From Azospirillum sp. TSH100 (GTDB lineage: Bacteria > Pseudomonadota > Alphaproteobacteria > Azospirillales > Azospirillaceae), in the NCBI RefSeq assembly GCF_004923295.1, contig NZ_CP039636.1:222001-286000 (forward strand): 64,000 nucleotides of DNA. The letters are read 5' to 3'. Below are positions 1-8,106 of this stretch, in pieces. The notes under the pieces were generated by a model. The model saw only the letters and a program-made list of their open reading frames with translations. It did not search any database and was not told the DNA's origin. Numbering within the stretch: position 1 is the stretch's first letter; each line of letters opens with the position of its first letter. The translations under genes were made by a program, and so were the position numbers.

Positions 1-60
1 CCGCACCGGCCTGCGCGCCGCCGCAGCCGGCTGATTTCGCCACATCGACCGGCGCAAGCC

Positions 61-438
61 TCAGCCGCGCGCCTGCAGCGCAGCGGCCGCCAGCGCCACC
101 CAACCCAGCATGAAGCTCCATCCTCCGGCCGGCGCCGTCATCGGCACCGGCAGTGGCCCTACGGTCGCCAGCGCATAGAGGGTGCCGCAGAACAGCAGGA
201 TCCCGGCGACGAACAGCCAGCCCGCGATCCGCAGAGCGACTCTGCCCATCCGCCCGCCCAGCGCCACGAGCAGCACCAGTGCCAGCGCGTGCGCCATCTG
301 ATATTGCCCGGCGAGGCGAAACCATTCCTGCGCCTGCGGTTGCGCGGCCAGCGCGTGGCTGGCATAGGCACCGGTGCCGACCGCCATGGCGCCGTTCAGC
401 GCTGCGAAGACGATCCAGATGCGGTCGATCAATCCCAA
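61..438 (-). CDS. DUF423 family membrane protein
   Basis: Encodes a small, very hydrophobic protein of about 125 residues with four predicted membrane helices. The pattern (an N-terminal helix with aromatic residues, then N-G-A and G-A-x-x-x-H-A-L) is that of the DUF423 (YgdD-like) inner-membrane family, whose role is unknown. The open frame continues upstream to 555, but the family-like part begins at a TTG (436-438) preceded six bases upstream by a good Shine-Dalgarno (GAGAAAGGA), so I place the start there. It is divergent from the glycosyltransferase that follows. Family assignment is from pattern; function is not inferable. Confidence 0.8.
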   Translation of the reverse strand: MGLIDRIWIVFAALNGAMAVGTGAYASHALAAQPQAQEWFRLAGQYQMAHALALVLLVALGGRMGRVALRIAGWLFVAGILLFCGTLYALATVGPLPVPMTAPAGGWSFMLGWVALAAAALQARG

Positions 439-545
439 GGAACGTCCTTTCTCAATGCCCTGCCGGCCCGTGTGCAGGGCCGGGGGAGCGGTGCTATCCT
501 GCCGTCTGTCTACACGCAGGCCCTGCGCGCGAGCAAGAAAGCACC

Positions 546-1313
546 ATGACGTCAATCGACCGCGCCATTCAACTGGTCAGCCCCTTGGTCAGCATCGTCA
601 CCCCCACCTGGGAACGGGAAGAGTTCCTGCCCCGTCTGCATGCCTGCATCCGGGCGCAGACCCATGGCGAGATCGAGTGGCTGGTGTTCGACGACAGCCC
701 ACGCCCATCGGCCTACCTGAAGCCGCTGGCGAACCCGCGACTGAAGTATTTCTATTCGCCAAGCCGCTACGCCATCGGCGAGAAGCGCAACATTCTGGCC
801 GAACACGCCAAGGGATCGGTGATCGTCCACATGGACGACGACGATTTCTATGCGCCAAATTATGTCGAACGCATGCTGGGCTGGCTGAACCAGGGGCATG
901 ACCTTGTGAAGCTGTCGGGCTGGTTTCTCTACAGCGTGCCGCACCGGCGCTTCGGCTATTGGGACACCGCGCGCGGCGGGTCGCACCATCGCTGGGGCCG
1001 GCAGGCTTGCAGCCACGTCGAGGCGCCGGACGCCCCATTCTCCCCCGACAACCTCGACGGCTACGGCTTCTCCTATGCCTACCGGCGGTCGGTGTGGGAG
1101 GCGGTACGTTTTCCGGCGGTGAATACCTGCGAGGACGCGCCCTTCGTAAAAGCCGCCCGCGAGCGCTTCCGCGTCGGCGCTTTCCCGGATGCCGAGGGCC
1201 TGTGCCTGCACACGCTGCACGCACGCAGCACCAGCCTGTGCTTGCCGCAATACGAGTTGCCATCGCTGCTGCTGGAGCGGTTGTTCGGCCCTGATGTGGC
1301 CGCCTATACCTGA
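546..1313 (+). CDS. Family 2 glycosyltransferase
   Basis: A 255-residue GT-A fold glycosyltransferase of the family 2 type. Residues 14-22 carry the first beta strand (VSIVTPTW), and an acidic DDDD run at about 97-100 inside VHMDDDDF is the metal/nucleotide-sugar binding DxD motif. No membrane segment or signal peptide, so a cytosolic enzyme. The length is that of a single catalytic domain. Donor and acceptor cannot be told from sequence, and there are no other polysaccharide genes next to it except the epimerase 3 kb away. ATG at 546 is chosen because the family domain begins just after it; the upstream frame extension is unlike protein. Confidence 0.85.
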   Translation: MTSIDRAIQLVSPLVSIVTPTWEREEFLPRLHACIRAQTHGEIEWLVFDDSPRPSAYLKPLANPRLKYFYSPSRYAIGEKRNILAEHAKGSVIVHMDDDDFYAPNYVERMLGWLNQGHDLVKLSGWFLYSVPHRRFGYWDTARGGSHHRWGRQACSHVEAPDAPFSPDNLDGYGFSYAYRRSVWEAVRFPAVNTCEDAPFVKAARERFRVGAFPDAEGLCLHTLHARSTSLCLPQYELPSLLLERLFGPDVAAYT

Positions 1314-1750
1314 ACGTCGAGGAACATGCCGCGACGGTAGTTTCGCGGCAATGTCAGCACCCCATTGACCACCAAGGCAGCCAGTTCACGCAGGGTCGGA
1401 ACGCGCTGGCGCCCTTGCTGGACGACGCCTTCCGCCCGGGCCCGGGCGCCGGACGCGGGAACCCTTCCGCCGCCGGCGTCTGGGCGGATCGGCTCGTTTG
1501 AACGGTCACCGGTGCGTCGTGTCTCTACCATGCCGGATCATTTACCATAAATGCCCGAATCCGGGAAGAGGGGGCCGCCGTAACAATCGCCTTCCCGCCC
1601 GCCGCGGCGTTCCCCGCCGTAAACCATGCACTTACTATTACTAAAGACATAAGACGAAATCTTTTCGGAACGGGTGGAATGAATACAGGAGCGTCGACGT
1701 TCATCAGATCATGAGGGGCAAGACACCCCCGACACCAGGAGGACGCCGGA
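1314..1750. other. Gap with possible small ORF and AT-rich promoter-like stretch
   Basis: This 437-base gap holds no convincing gene. A 75-codon minus-strand frame (1304-1531) has no Shine-Dalgarno and resembles no family I know; its C-terminal third (residues 46-75) reads like protein, so a small gene cannot be excluded. From about 1625 to 1680 the sequence becomes markedly AT-rich for this genome (TTACTATTACTAAAG and following), which would suit a promoter for the secreted protein that starts at 1751. Confidence 0.4.
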
Positions 1751-2095
1751 ATGACTGGCCGCTTTGGTTCTGGATTGAAAGCCGTGGTTCTGGGCGCTCT
1801 GGTCGCCGGATCGATGCTGGGTGCCAGCGCCGGCACCGCCGCCGCCCATGATGGCTGGCGTGGAGATTACGGCCGCGAATGGCGTGGCGGCCCGGAATGG
1901 CGCGGTTGGGACCGGCCGCATCACCGCCACTGGCGCGAGGGCAGCTATTACGCTCCGCCGCCGGTGATCTACGCCCCGCCTCCGGTGGTTTACGCGCCTC
2001 CTCCGCCGCCGCGGGTGATCTATGCGCCGCCGCCCGTCGTCTACGCGCCGCAGCCGGTCGTTCCCGGCTTCGGTCTCAGCGTGAACATCCGCTGA
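1751..2095 (+). CDS. Secreted YAPPP-repeat small protein
   Basis: A 114-residue protein with a typical Sec signal peptide (residues 1-32, cleavage likely after ASAGTAAA-). The mature part has a segment rich in W, R, G and H (33-62) and then about five copies of a YAPPPVVYAPPP-like proline repeat (67-104), ending in a conserved-looking short hydrophobic tail. Similar PXPV-type repeat proteins occur widely in Proteobacteria as exported proteins of unknown function. A strong AGGAGG-like site eight bases upstream fixes the ATG. Likely periplasmic or surface-exposed; I infer a structural rather than enzymatic role. Confidence 0.75.
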   Translation: MTGRFGSGLKAVVLGALVAGSMLGASAGTAAAHDGWRGDYGREWRGGPEWRGWDRPHHRHWREGSYYAPPPVIYAPPPVVYAPPPPPRVIYAPPPVVYAPQPVVPGFGLSVNIR

Positions 2096-2229
2096 TCCAC
2101 CCTTGCCGAGCCAGCCCTGCCTTGACCACCGTCGAAAAGGACGGCTTCCGGCGGAGCGCCCACCGCATTATTGTGCGCCCCGTTCGGTAAAGCCGCCCCG
2201 CCGGGGCGCAGCAGCCAGGGAGACGGGCT

Positions 2230-2697
2230 TTGCGGGTTCTTAATGTGTACGCCGCGGTGGTGGGCAGCCTTTTGATCGCCTCCGAAATCGTGACCTCCGC
2301 CCATGCGGCAGAGCCGCGACTGATGGCGGCGCTCGGCAACACCGTGCTGACGATGACGGACGTCGGTCCGAAGCACACCCAGGTGGCGGTGGACGACAAG
2401 CCGGTATTCGACGACAAGGAAAGCGACCTGCTGTCCTTCGTCGGCGCTTATTCGCTGAAGGACCGCTGGATTGCCCTGTTCCAGTCCGACACCGGCGCCA
2501 AGGATTGTCCGACCCGCTTCCGCATCCTGGAAGTGGGCGGTCCACAGCCGACGATCTCCTATCCCTTCGGCTCGTGCAGCGACGCTGCACAGGTTACGAT
2601 CGACAACGACACCCTGACCATTTCCATGCCCCAGCCGGGCGGCGGCGGCGATGCTGCCTGGACCTACCGCAACGGCAAGATCGGCCGTAACAAGTAA
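2230..2697 (+). CDS. Hypothetical exported protein
   Basis: Encodes 155 residues with an N-terminal signal peptide (about 1-27, ending SAHA-A). The mature part is a compact beta-rich domain with two cysteines (about 98 and 117) that could form a disulphide. The start is a TTG at 2230 with AGGGAG just upstream. I do not recognise the family. It follows the YAPPP-repeat gene by 134 bases and precedes serC by 113, so it is probably its own unit. Confidence 0.65.
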   Translation: MRVLNVYAAVVGSLLIASEIVTSAHAAEPRLMAALGNTVLTMTDVGPKHTQVAVDDKPVFDDKESDLLSFVGAYSLKDRWIALFQSDTGAKDCPTRFRILEVGGPQPTISYPFGSCSDAAQVTIDNDTLTISMPQPGGGGDAAWTYRNGKIGRNK

Positions 2698-2810
2698 CCG
2701 GCACGGCTGGGTCCCACATGGCGGGCGACGCCCTTGATTGACGGCAGCAGGCGCAGCTTTTAAGGTCCGGACCTCCGCACATTCCCGTTCCGGGACAGGA
2801 AGTTCGCCCC

Positions 2811-3998
2811 ATGACTGCCAGCAGCGCCAGCCGGCCCAGCCGCCGGCCCAACACTCCGCTCTTCTCCTCGGGTCCCTGTGCAAAGCGTCCGGGCTGGTCG
2901 CTCGACGCGCTGGACGGCGCGCTGCTCGGCCGCTCCCACCGCTCAAAGCCGGGCAAGGCCAAGCTGAAGGAGGTCATCGACCTCACCCGCGCGGTGCTGG
3001 GCATCCCCGGCGACTACCGCATCGGCATCGTCCCCGCTTCCGACACCGGTGCGGTGGAGATGGCGCTGTGGTCGCTGCTGGGTGTGCGCGGCGTCGACAT
3101 GCTGGCCTGGGAAAGCTTCGGCAAGGAATGGGTGACCGACGTCGCCAAGCAGCTCAAGCTGCCCGACGTCCGCAACCTGATCGCCCCCTATGGCGAGTTG
3201 CCGGATCTGTCGGCGGTCGATTTCAGCCGTGACGTCGTCTTCACCTGGAACGGCACCACCGCCGGCGTGCGGGTGGCCGACGGCGACTGGATCGCCGACG
3301 ACCGCGAAGGCCTGACCATCTGCGACGCCACCTCCGCCGCCTTCGCCATGGCTCTGCCCTGGCACAAGATCGACGTCGCCACCTGGTCCTGGCAGAAGGT
3401 GCTGGGCGGCGAGGCGGCGCACGGCATGCTGGTGCTGAGCCCACGCGCCGTCGAACGGCTGGAAAGCTTCCAGCCCGACCGGCCGCTGCCGAAGATCTTC
3501 CGCATGACGAAGAACGGCAAGCTGATCGAAGGCATCTTCGAGGGCGATACCATCAACACGCCGTCGATGCTCTGCGTCGAGGACGCCATCGACGGCCTGC
3601 GCTGGTCCCTGTCGTTGGGCGGCCTGACCCAGTTGATCCGCCGGTCGGAGCAGAACCTGCGCATCGTCGCCGAATGGGTGGAGACCAGCCCGTGGGCCGG
3701 CTTCCTCGCCAAGGACCCGGCCAATCGCTCCTGCACCTCGATCTGCCTGCGGTTCACCGATCCGGAGGTGACCGCCCTGTCGGAGGAGGCCCAGGCCGCC
3801 TTCGCCAAGAAGCTGTCCGCCCTGCTGGAGAAGGAGGAGGCCGCCTTCGACGCCGGCTCCTACCGCGACGCGCCACCCGGCCTGCGCCTGTGGGGCGGCG
3901 CCACGGTGGAGAACGAGGATATGGAGGCGGTGCTGCCCTGGCTCGACTGGGCCTTCGCCACCGTCAAGGCCGAGACGCTCGGGTCCAAGCAGGACTGA
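2811..3998 (+). CDS. serC: Phosphoserine aminotransferase
   Basis: A 395-residue class V PLP-dependent aminotransferase that converts 3-phosphohydroxypyruvate and glutamate to phosphoserine in serine biosynthesis; the family also acts on the vitamin B6 precursor in some bacteria. It belongs to the Methanosarcina/alphaproteobacterial subtype (TIGR01365) rather than the E. coli type, as shown by the N-terminal [20 protein letters not shown] pattern. The PLP lysine lies in [14 protein letters not shown] (about residue 197). Usually serA follows serC in this lineage, but here the next gene is unrelated and a terminator hairpin follows. ATG with an AGGAAG-like site upstream. Confidence 0.93.
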   Translation: MTASSASRPSRRPNTPLFSSGPCAKRPGWSLDALDGALLGRSHRSKPGKAKLKEVIDLTRAVLGIPGDYRIGIVPASDTGAVEMALWSLLGVRGVDMLAWESFGKEWVTDVAKQLKLPDVRNLIAPYGELPDLSAVDFSRDVVFTWNGTTAGVRVADGDWIADDREGLTICDATSAAFAMALPWHKIDVATWSWQKVLGGEAAHGMLVLSPRAVERLESFQPDRPLPKIFRMTKNGKLIEGIFEGDTINTPSMLCVEDAIDGLRWSLSLGGLTQLIRRSEQNLRIVAEWVETSPWAGFLAKDPANRSCTSICLRFTDPEVTALSEEAQAAFAKKLSALLEKEEAAFDAGSYRDAPPGLRLWGGATVENEDMEAVLPWLDWAFATVKAETLGSKQD

Positions 3999-4066
3999 CC
4001 CCGGCCTGAACGCAGGTCGCCAAGCGCAAGCCGGGCCGCAATCCACAGGCCTGTCCAAAGACCGCA

Positions 4067-4106
4067 AAAGGCCCCGCCGTGGCAGAACCGCCACAGCGGG
4101 GCCTTT
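4067..4106. terminator. Hairpin terminator after serC
   Basis: A 17-base arm (AAAGGCCCCGCCGTGGC) pairs with GCCACAGCGGGGCCTTT across a six-base loop, with one mismatch. The hairpin has A-rich 5' and T-rich 3' flanks, so it could stop transcription on either strand. It lies 68 bases after the serC stop. Confidence 0.75.
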
Positions 4107-4495
4107 CACATGGGCCGCTTTTGTGCTTTGCAGCAAAGGATCCGGTCAAGCAACCGTTCGTACACAGCAGCATTTCTGCACCAGTGTGTCCGGCCCGACG
4201 CGTGTGGAGGACCCGCGCGCTTGACCATGGTTATCCACAGAACCGTGGACAAGCTGGTGGATAACCCTGTTGAACCAGTGGATCCGCCTGTCCGAAAACC
4301 GTCATGAAGGAAGCGGGATCGATTCGCTCCCGCCATGGCCGGACGGTCGGCATTGCTTCCCCGGTTGAGGCGCAGCCCTATCCCGAAGATGGTCTGGCAA
4401 GCGGCCGGTTGTGTCCCGACTCTTGGAAGGGATTTCCGGTGGCCCCGCTGCGATGCGGCAAAGCCGGTGCAACCAAGGAAGGGCTTGGACGGACC
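4107..4495. other. Non-coding gap before the epimerase
   Basis: Together with the terminator this leaves about 390 bases without a supported gene. Frames running through it have no family resemblance and no Shine-Dalgarno. Its notable content is a tight group of DnaA-box-like 9-mers at 4231-4264 (listed separately) and a small dyad CTTTGCAGCAAAG near 4127. Confidence 0.6.
4231..4264. promoter_or_regulatory. Cluster of DnaA-box-like 9-mers
   Basis: 4231-4239 is TTATCCACA, the perfect consensus DnaA box. 4244-4252 read on the minus strand is TTGTCCACG and 4256-4264 on the minus strand is TTATCCACC, each close to consensus. Three sites in 34 bases, the outer two inverted, are unlikely by chance in DNA this GC-rich. 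They may be a DnaA-regulated promoter, a DnaA-titrating site or part of an origin. No dnaA, hemE, parAB or parS neighbour is visible, so an origin is only a possibility. Confidence 0.5.
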
Positions 4496-5440
4496 ATGGC
4501 GCACTACCTCATCACCGGCGGCTGCGGTTTCATCGGCTCGCATCTGGCCGACCGGCTGCTGGCCGACGGACATCGCGTGACAATCCTCGATAACCTGTCG
4601 AGCGGTCGACTGGAGAACAAGCCGGCGGCGGCGACACTGGTGATCGGCGACGTCGCCGATCCCGACGCGGTGCGCGAGGCGATGGCCGGCAATGCCGGCG
4701 AGGGGGTGGACGGCGTCTTCCACCTTGCCGCCGTGGCCTCGGTGCAGAAGTCGCGGGAGCTGTGGGCCGAGACACACCGCACCAACCTGCTGGGTACCGT
4801 CACCGTGTTCGAGGCGGCGCGCGATGCCAAGCACGGCGGTCCGGTCCCGGTGGTCTATGCCTCATCCGCCGCCGTCTATGGCGACAACACCAACACCCCG
4901 CTGAAGGAGGACGAGCTGCCGCGCCCGCTGTCCGCCTATGGCGTCGACAAGCTGGGCTGCGAAATGCACGCGCGTGTCGCCTGGGCAATCCAGGGTGTGC
5001 CAACAATGGGCTTCCGCTTCTTCAACGTCTACGGCCCACGCCAGGACCCGATGTCGCCTTATTCCGGCGTGATCTCCATCTTCGCCCGCCGGGTCGCCCG
5101 CGGCGAGGATGTGGAGATTCACGGCGATGGCCAACAGGTGCGCGATTTTGTCTTCGTCGGCGACGTGGTGCGCATCCTGGCGCTGGCGATGGAGCGGCAC
5201 TTCGCCGGGGCGCAGGTCTACAATCTCTGTACCGGCCGTGCGACTTCTCTGGTGATGCTGCTGGAGGTGTTGCAGGAGTTGTGCGGCAGCAAGGTCCGCC
5301 GTCGCCACACCGAGCCGCGCGCCGGTGACATCCGCGTCTCGATCGGCGACCCGTCGCTGATGCGCTCCACCTTTGACACAGTGTGCCAAGTCGGCCTGCT
5401 CCAGGGGCTGAGCGCGACCCTGACCGGCCGCATGCCTTGA
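4496..5440 (+). CDS. NAD-dependent sugar-nucleotide epimerase/dehydratase
   Basis: A 314-residue extended short-chain dehydrogenase of the UDP-glucose 4-epimerase type. The Rossmann motif GGCGFIGS is at residues 8-15, and the catalytic Y-x-x-x-K is in SAYGVDK (about 147-151), with the preceding ASSAAVYG serine motif. The sequence order (LITGGCGFIGSHL, FHLAAVASVQKS, RFFNVYGPRQDP) matches GalE/WbpP-like epimerases that supply surface polysaccharide precursors. An in-frame extension to 4304 has no family similarity; ATG 4496 begins the Rossmann fold directly. The exact sugar cannot be assigned. The C-terminal tail after about residue 295 is short and divergent. Confidence 0.88.
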   Translation: MAHYLITGGCGFIGSHLADRLLADGHRVTILDNLSSGRLENKPAAATLVIGDVADPDAVREAMAGNAGEGVDGVFHLAAVASVQKSRELWAETHRTNLLGTVTVFEAARDAKHGGPVPVVYASSAAVYGDNTNTPLKEDELPRPLSAYGVDKLGCEMHARVAWAIQGVPTMGFRFFNVYGPRQDPMSPYSGVISIFARRVARGEDVEIHGDGQQVRDFVFVGDVVRILALAMERHFAGAQVYNLCTGRATSLVMLLEVLQELCGSKVRRRHTEPRAGDIRVSIGDPSLMRSTFDTVCQVGLLQGLSATLTGRMP

Positions 5441-5486
5441 GGTCCGCACCATAGGCGGGTATGAGGGGACATCGCATCAAGTGCCA

Positions 5487-5514
5487 TCTCCCGGGGCGGG
5501 AGAAGGGGCTTTTA
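5487..5514 (+). terminator. Possible weak terminator
   Basis: TCTCCC pairs with GGGAGA across a five-base loop, followed by AGGGGCTTTT. It sits between the epimerase stop and the nuclease start. The stem is short, so this is tentative. Confidence 0.35.
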
Positions 5515-5530
5515 TCGAGGTGAGCGAAAC

Positions 5531-6304
5531 ATGCCCCCCCGCCGCTCCCTGCCCCTGCGGGCGCTGTTCGTCATCCTTGCGATCCTCGCCGCTGTCGCGG
5601 TGGGAGAGCGGCTGCACATCATCCCCTCCGGCACGCTCGACCGCCTTTTGGGCCAGGAAACCCGCCGCCCGCACCAGCAGCGCAAGCAGGAGCAGGCGGA
5701 ACCGCCACCGCCGGTCGTTGCCCGCCCTGCCGATGGAATCGATTATGCCGAGGTATCCCGTCAACTCGACGCCATCCGGGTGGAGCCCGAAAAACGCCGC
5801 GGCTACCAGCGGGAGGAGTGGCCGCATTGGCTGGCACTCGACGGCGGCTGTCTGAACGCGCGAGAGAAGGTCCTGATTCGCGATTCCCGCCGCCCGACGA
5901 TGCTCGACGCCAAGGGCTGCGGCGTGAAGTCCGGAGACTGGATCGATCCCTACACCGGCGAGCGTTTCGTCGATCCCCAGATGGTTGACATCGACCACCG
6001 CGTGCCGCTGGAGGAGACCTATGCCAGCGGCGGCTACGACTGGAGCCGGGAGAAGCGCGCCGCATACGCCAACGACACCAGCGATCCGCTGACCCTGCTG
6101 GTTTCCAGCCGTGAAGCCAACCGCGCCAAGGGCTCCAAGGGGCCGGAGGACTGGCTGCCGCCCAAGCGCGACGGTATCTGCCTTTATGTCGCCGACTGGA
6201 TATTGGTGAAAGCGCGCTGGAGCCTCAGCATGGACGAGCGCGAGCGGGTGACGATTGGCAACATCCTGAACGACTGCCGCGCCTCGGCCGGGCAGCAGCG
6301 CTGA
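5531..6304 (+). CDS. Membrane-anchored/exported HNH endonuclease (DUF1524-like)
   Basis: A 257-residue protein with an N-terminal hydrophobic segment (about 10-25) acting as signal anchor or uncleaved signal, a proline/glutamine-rich linker (44-64), and a C-terminal HNH nuclease domain. The core is DIDHRVPL (about 153-160) with the catalytic DH, followed by YANDTSDPLTLL and the EANRAKGSKGPEDWLPP block that supplies the Asn and Lys; this is the pattern of the DUF1524 (GmrSD C-terminal) family found in many secreted bacterial nucleases. Paired cysteines at about 107 and 130 suit an extracytoplasmic domain. Probably acts on DNA in the periplasm or outside. No immunity or restriction partner is adjacent. 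Confidence 0.82.
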   Translation: MPPRRSLPLRALFVILAILAAVAVGERLHIIPSGTLDRLLGQETRRPHQQRKQEQAEPPPPVVARPADGIDYAEVSRQLDAIRVEPEKRRGYQREEWPHWLALDGGCLNAREKVLIRDSRRPTMLDAKGCGVKSGDWIDPYTGERFVDPQMVDIDHRVPLEETYASGGYDWSREKRAAYANDTSDPLTLLVSSREANRAKGSKGPEDWLPPKRDGICLYVADWILVKARWSLSMDERERVTIGNILNDCRASAGQQR

Positions 6305-6398
6305 CGCAGCCCTGCCTTGTCCGGGGCATTGTTGGGCACACCAACGTGCTTCGCGTCACTCTCCTCCCGAAAAAATGACGCCGGAGTCGGGAGAACGC

Positions 6399-6983
6399 AT
6401 GACCGAGGAACAGCCCCCACTGTGGCGGGAAAGCGCAGCCACCCTCGCCGCAAGGCTGGCAAAGCGCGACCTGTCGGCCCGCGAGGCGGTCGAGGCGCAT
6501 CTGGCACGCATCGCGGCGGCCGAGCCGGCGCTGTCCGCCTTCCTCACCGTCGCCGCCGACGAAGCCCTCCCCCGCGCCGACGCGTTGGACGCCCGGCCGG
6601 CGCTGCCCGGCGCCGCTGCATGGCCTGCCGGTGGCGGTGAAGGATCTGACCGACACCATCCGCTGGAACATCGAGGCGGGAGCCGGCATCACCGCCAACG
6701 CCTATCTGGCGGCGCAGGCTGGCCGCACCGCGCTCTACCGCCGCTTCGTCACCCTGTTCAAGGAGATCGACGTGCTGACAGTCCCGGCCTGCGGCGTGCT
6801 GCCCTGGCCGAACAGGGACGGCGAAGTGACGGTGATCGACGGGCGGCCGGTGGAGACGGACTGCCCTTCGTCATCCAGCTGATCGCCCGGCCGGGTGAGG
6901 AACGGCGCCTGATCCGTCTGGGCCTGATGCTGGAGCGGAAGGCAGGCTTCGTCCACGGCTGGCCTGCCGGTTGGGCAACCTGA
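6399..6983 (+). pseudogene. Decayed amidase (GatA-like) gene
   Basis: The first 70 or so codons read as an amidase-signature N-terminus (LAARLAKRDLSAREAVEAHLARI). Near 6605 the frame shifts: the expected LHGLPVAVKDLTDT continues in the +1 frame and is joined directly to an amidase C-terminal piece beginning RWNIEAG. The roughly 250 residues between, which hold the GGSSGG motif and the catalytic Ser-cisSer-Lys, are missing. A second loss near 6855 joins GRPVET to GLPFVIQLI in the original frame, which ends at 6983. Two deletions and two frame changes make an active product impossible. Adjacent exporter and nuclease genes are intact. Confidence 0.85.
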
Positions 6984-7056
6984 CCGGCAGCGGGTGACAA
7001 GACGCCGCTCCCGACACCCATTGCGGGCGGCCGCACCGTGGGCTATGCACCCGCGC

Positions 7057-8028
7057 ATGAGTGCCGACGCCCTTCCCGACTCCGCCAATTCCCTTCCCAT
7101 CCTGTCCCGGTCGTCCGCCGTTCCGCCTCCGATCGCGGAGGTGCGGCGCGCCACCGGCGTCGGCGCCATCGCCATCCTGCTTTGGTCGACGGCGGCGCTG
7201 CTGACCTCGATGTCCAGCGCCATGCCGCCGCTGCAACTGGTGGCGGTAACCTTCGGTCTGGCCTTCCTCACCGGCAACACCGTCGCGGCACTGCGCGGGC
7301 GCAGCGTGGTCGGCGCCCTGCACCAGCCGCTGCCGGTCTGGCTGGTCGGCGTCGGCGGGCTGTTCGGCTATCACGCCTGCCTATTCCTGGCCTTCCATCT
7401 GGCGCCGGCGGCGGCGGTGGAGGTCAATCTCATCAACTATCTCTGGCCGCTGTGCATCGTCCTGCTCTCCGCCCTGCTGCCGGGGGAGCGGCTGAAGGCC
7501 GCCCATGTGACCGGCGCGCTGTGCGGGCTGGCCGGCACGGCGCTGATCGTGTCGGGGCGCGGCGGGCTGCATCTGGACGCCGGCACACTGGGGGACGACC
7601 TGCCGGCATTTGGGGCGGCGCTGGCGGCAGCGCTGATCTGGGGCGCCTATTCGGTGACGTCCCGCCGCTTCGGCTCCGTCCCGACCGAGGCGGTCAGCGG
7701 CTTCTGCCTGGTCACCGCAATGCTCGGCCTCGCCGGACACCTGCTGTTCGAGGATGCCGCCGTCTGGCCGCAGGAGGCGCTGGGCTGGGTGGTTCTGCTG
7801 GCGCTCGGCATCGGGCCGGACGGGCTGGCCTTCTTCGTCTGGGATCATGGCATGAAGCGCGGCGACATCCGGGCGCTGGGCGTGCTGTCCTATGCGGTGC
7901 CGCCGGTCTCCACCCTGCTGCTGATCCTGTTCGGGCAGGCCGGCGGCGGCTGGACCGTCTGGGCTGCCTGCGCGCTGATCGCCGGTGGGGCGCTGATGGC
8001 GAGTTGGGACATGATCCGCGGCAAGTGA
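7057..8028 (+). CDS. DMT-family exporter, YddG-like
   Basis: An inner-membrane transporter of about 323 residues with ten predicted helices in two EamA-like halves. The block VNLINYLWPLCIVLLSALLPGE resembles the YddG subgroup, which exports aromatic amino acids in E. coli, so amino-acid export is the likely role, though substrate is inferred. Candidate ATGs lie at 7045 and 7057; I chose 7057, which leaves a short polar N-terminus before the first helix. It follows the amidase remnant by 73 bases. Confidence 0.85.
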   Translation: MSADALPDSANSLPILSRSSAVPPPIAEVRRATGVGAIAILLWSTAALLTSMSSAMPPLQLVAVTFGLAFLTGNTVAALRGRSVVGALHQPLPVWLVGVGGLFGYHACLFLAFHLAPAAAVEVNLINYLWPLCIVLLSALLPGERLKAAHVTGALCGLAGTALIVSGRGGLHLDAGTLGDDLPAFGAALAAALIWGAYSVTSRRFGSVPTEAVSGFCLVTAMLGLAGHLLFEDAAVWPQEALGWVVLLALGIGPDGLAFFVWDHGMKRGDIRALGVLSYAVPPVSTLLLILFGQAGGGWTVWAACALIAGGALMASWDMIRGK

Positions 8029-8106
8029 CAGCGAATTCACTCCGCGGCCGTGGCAAAGGGTGGTAATCGGCAAGTCTGTTCCCGACCGCTTGCGAGTGCC
8101 CGACCG

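Noticed and set aside
1304..1531. 75-codon minus-strand frame
   Set aside because: No Shine-Dalgarno and no recognisable family, although the C-terminal part looks protein-like; kept only as a remark on the gap.
4231..4264. Complete replication origin
   Set aside because: Only three DnaA-like sites, no AT-rich unwinding stretch, and no dnaA/hemE/par neighbours, so I report the sites but do not call oriC.
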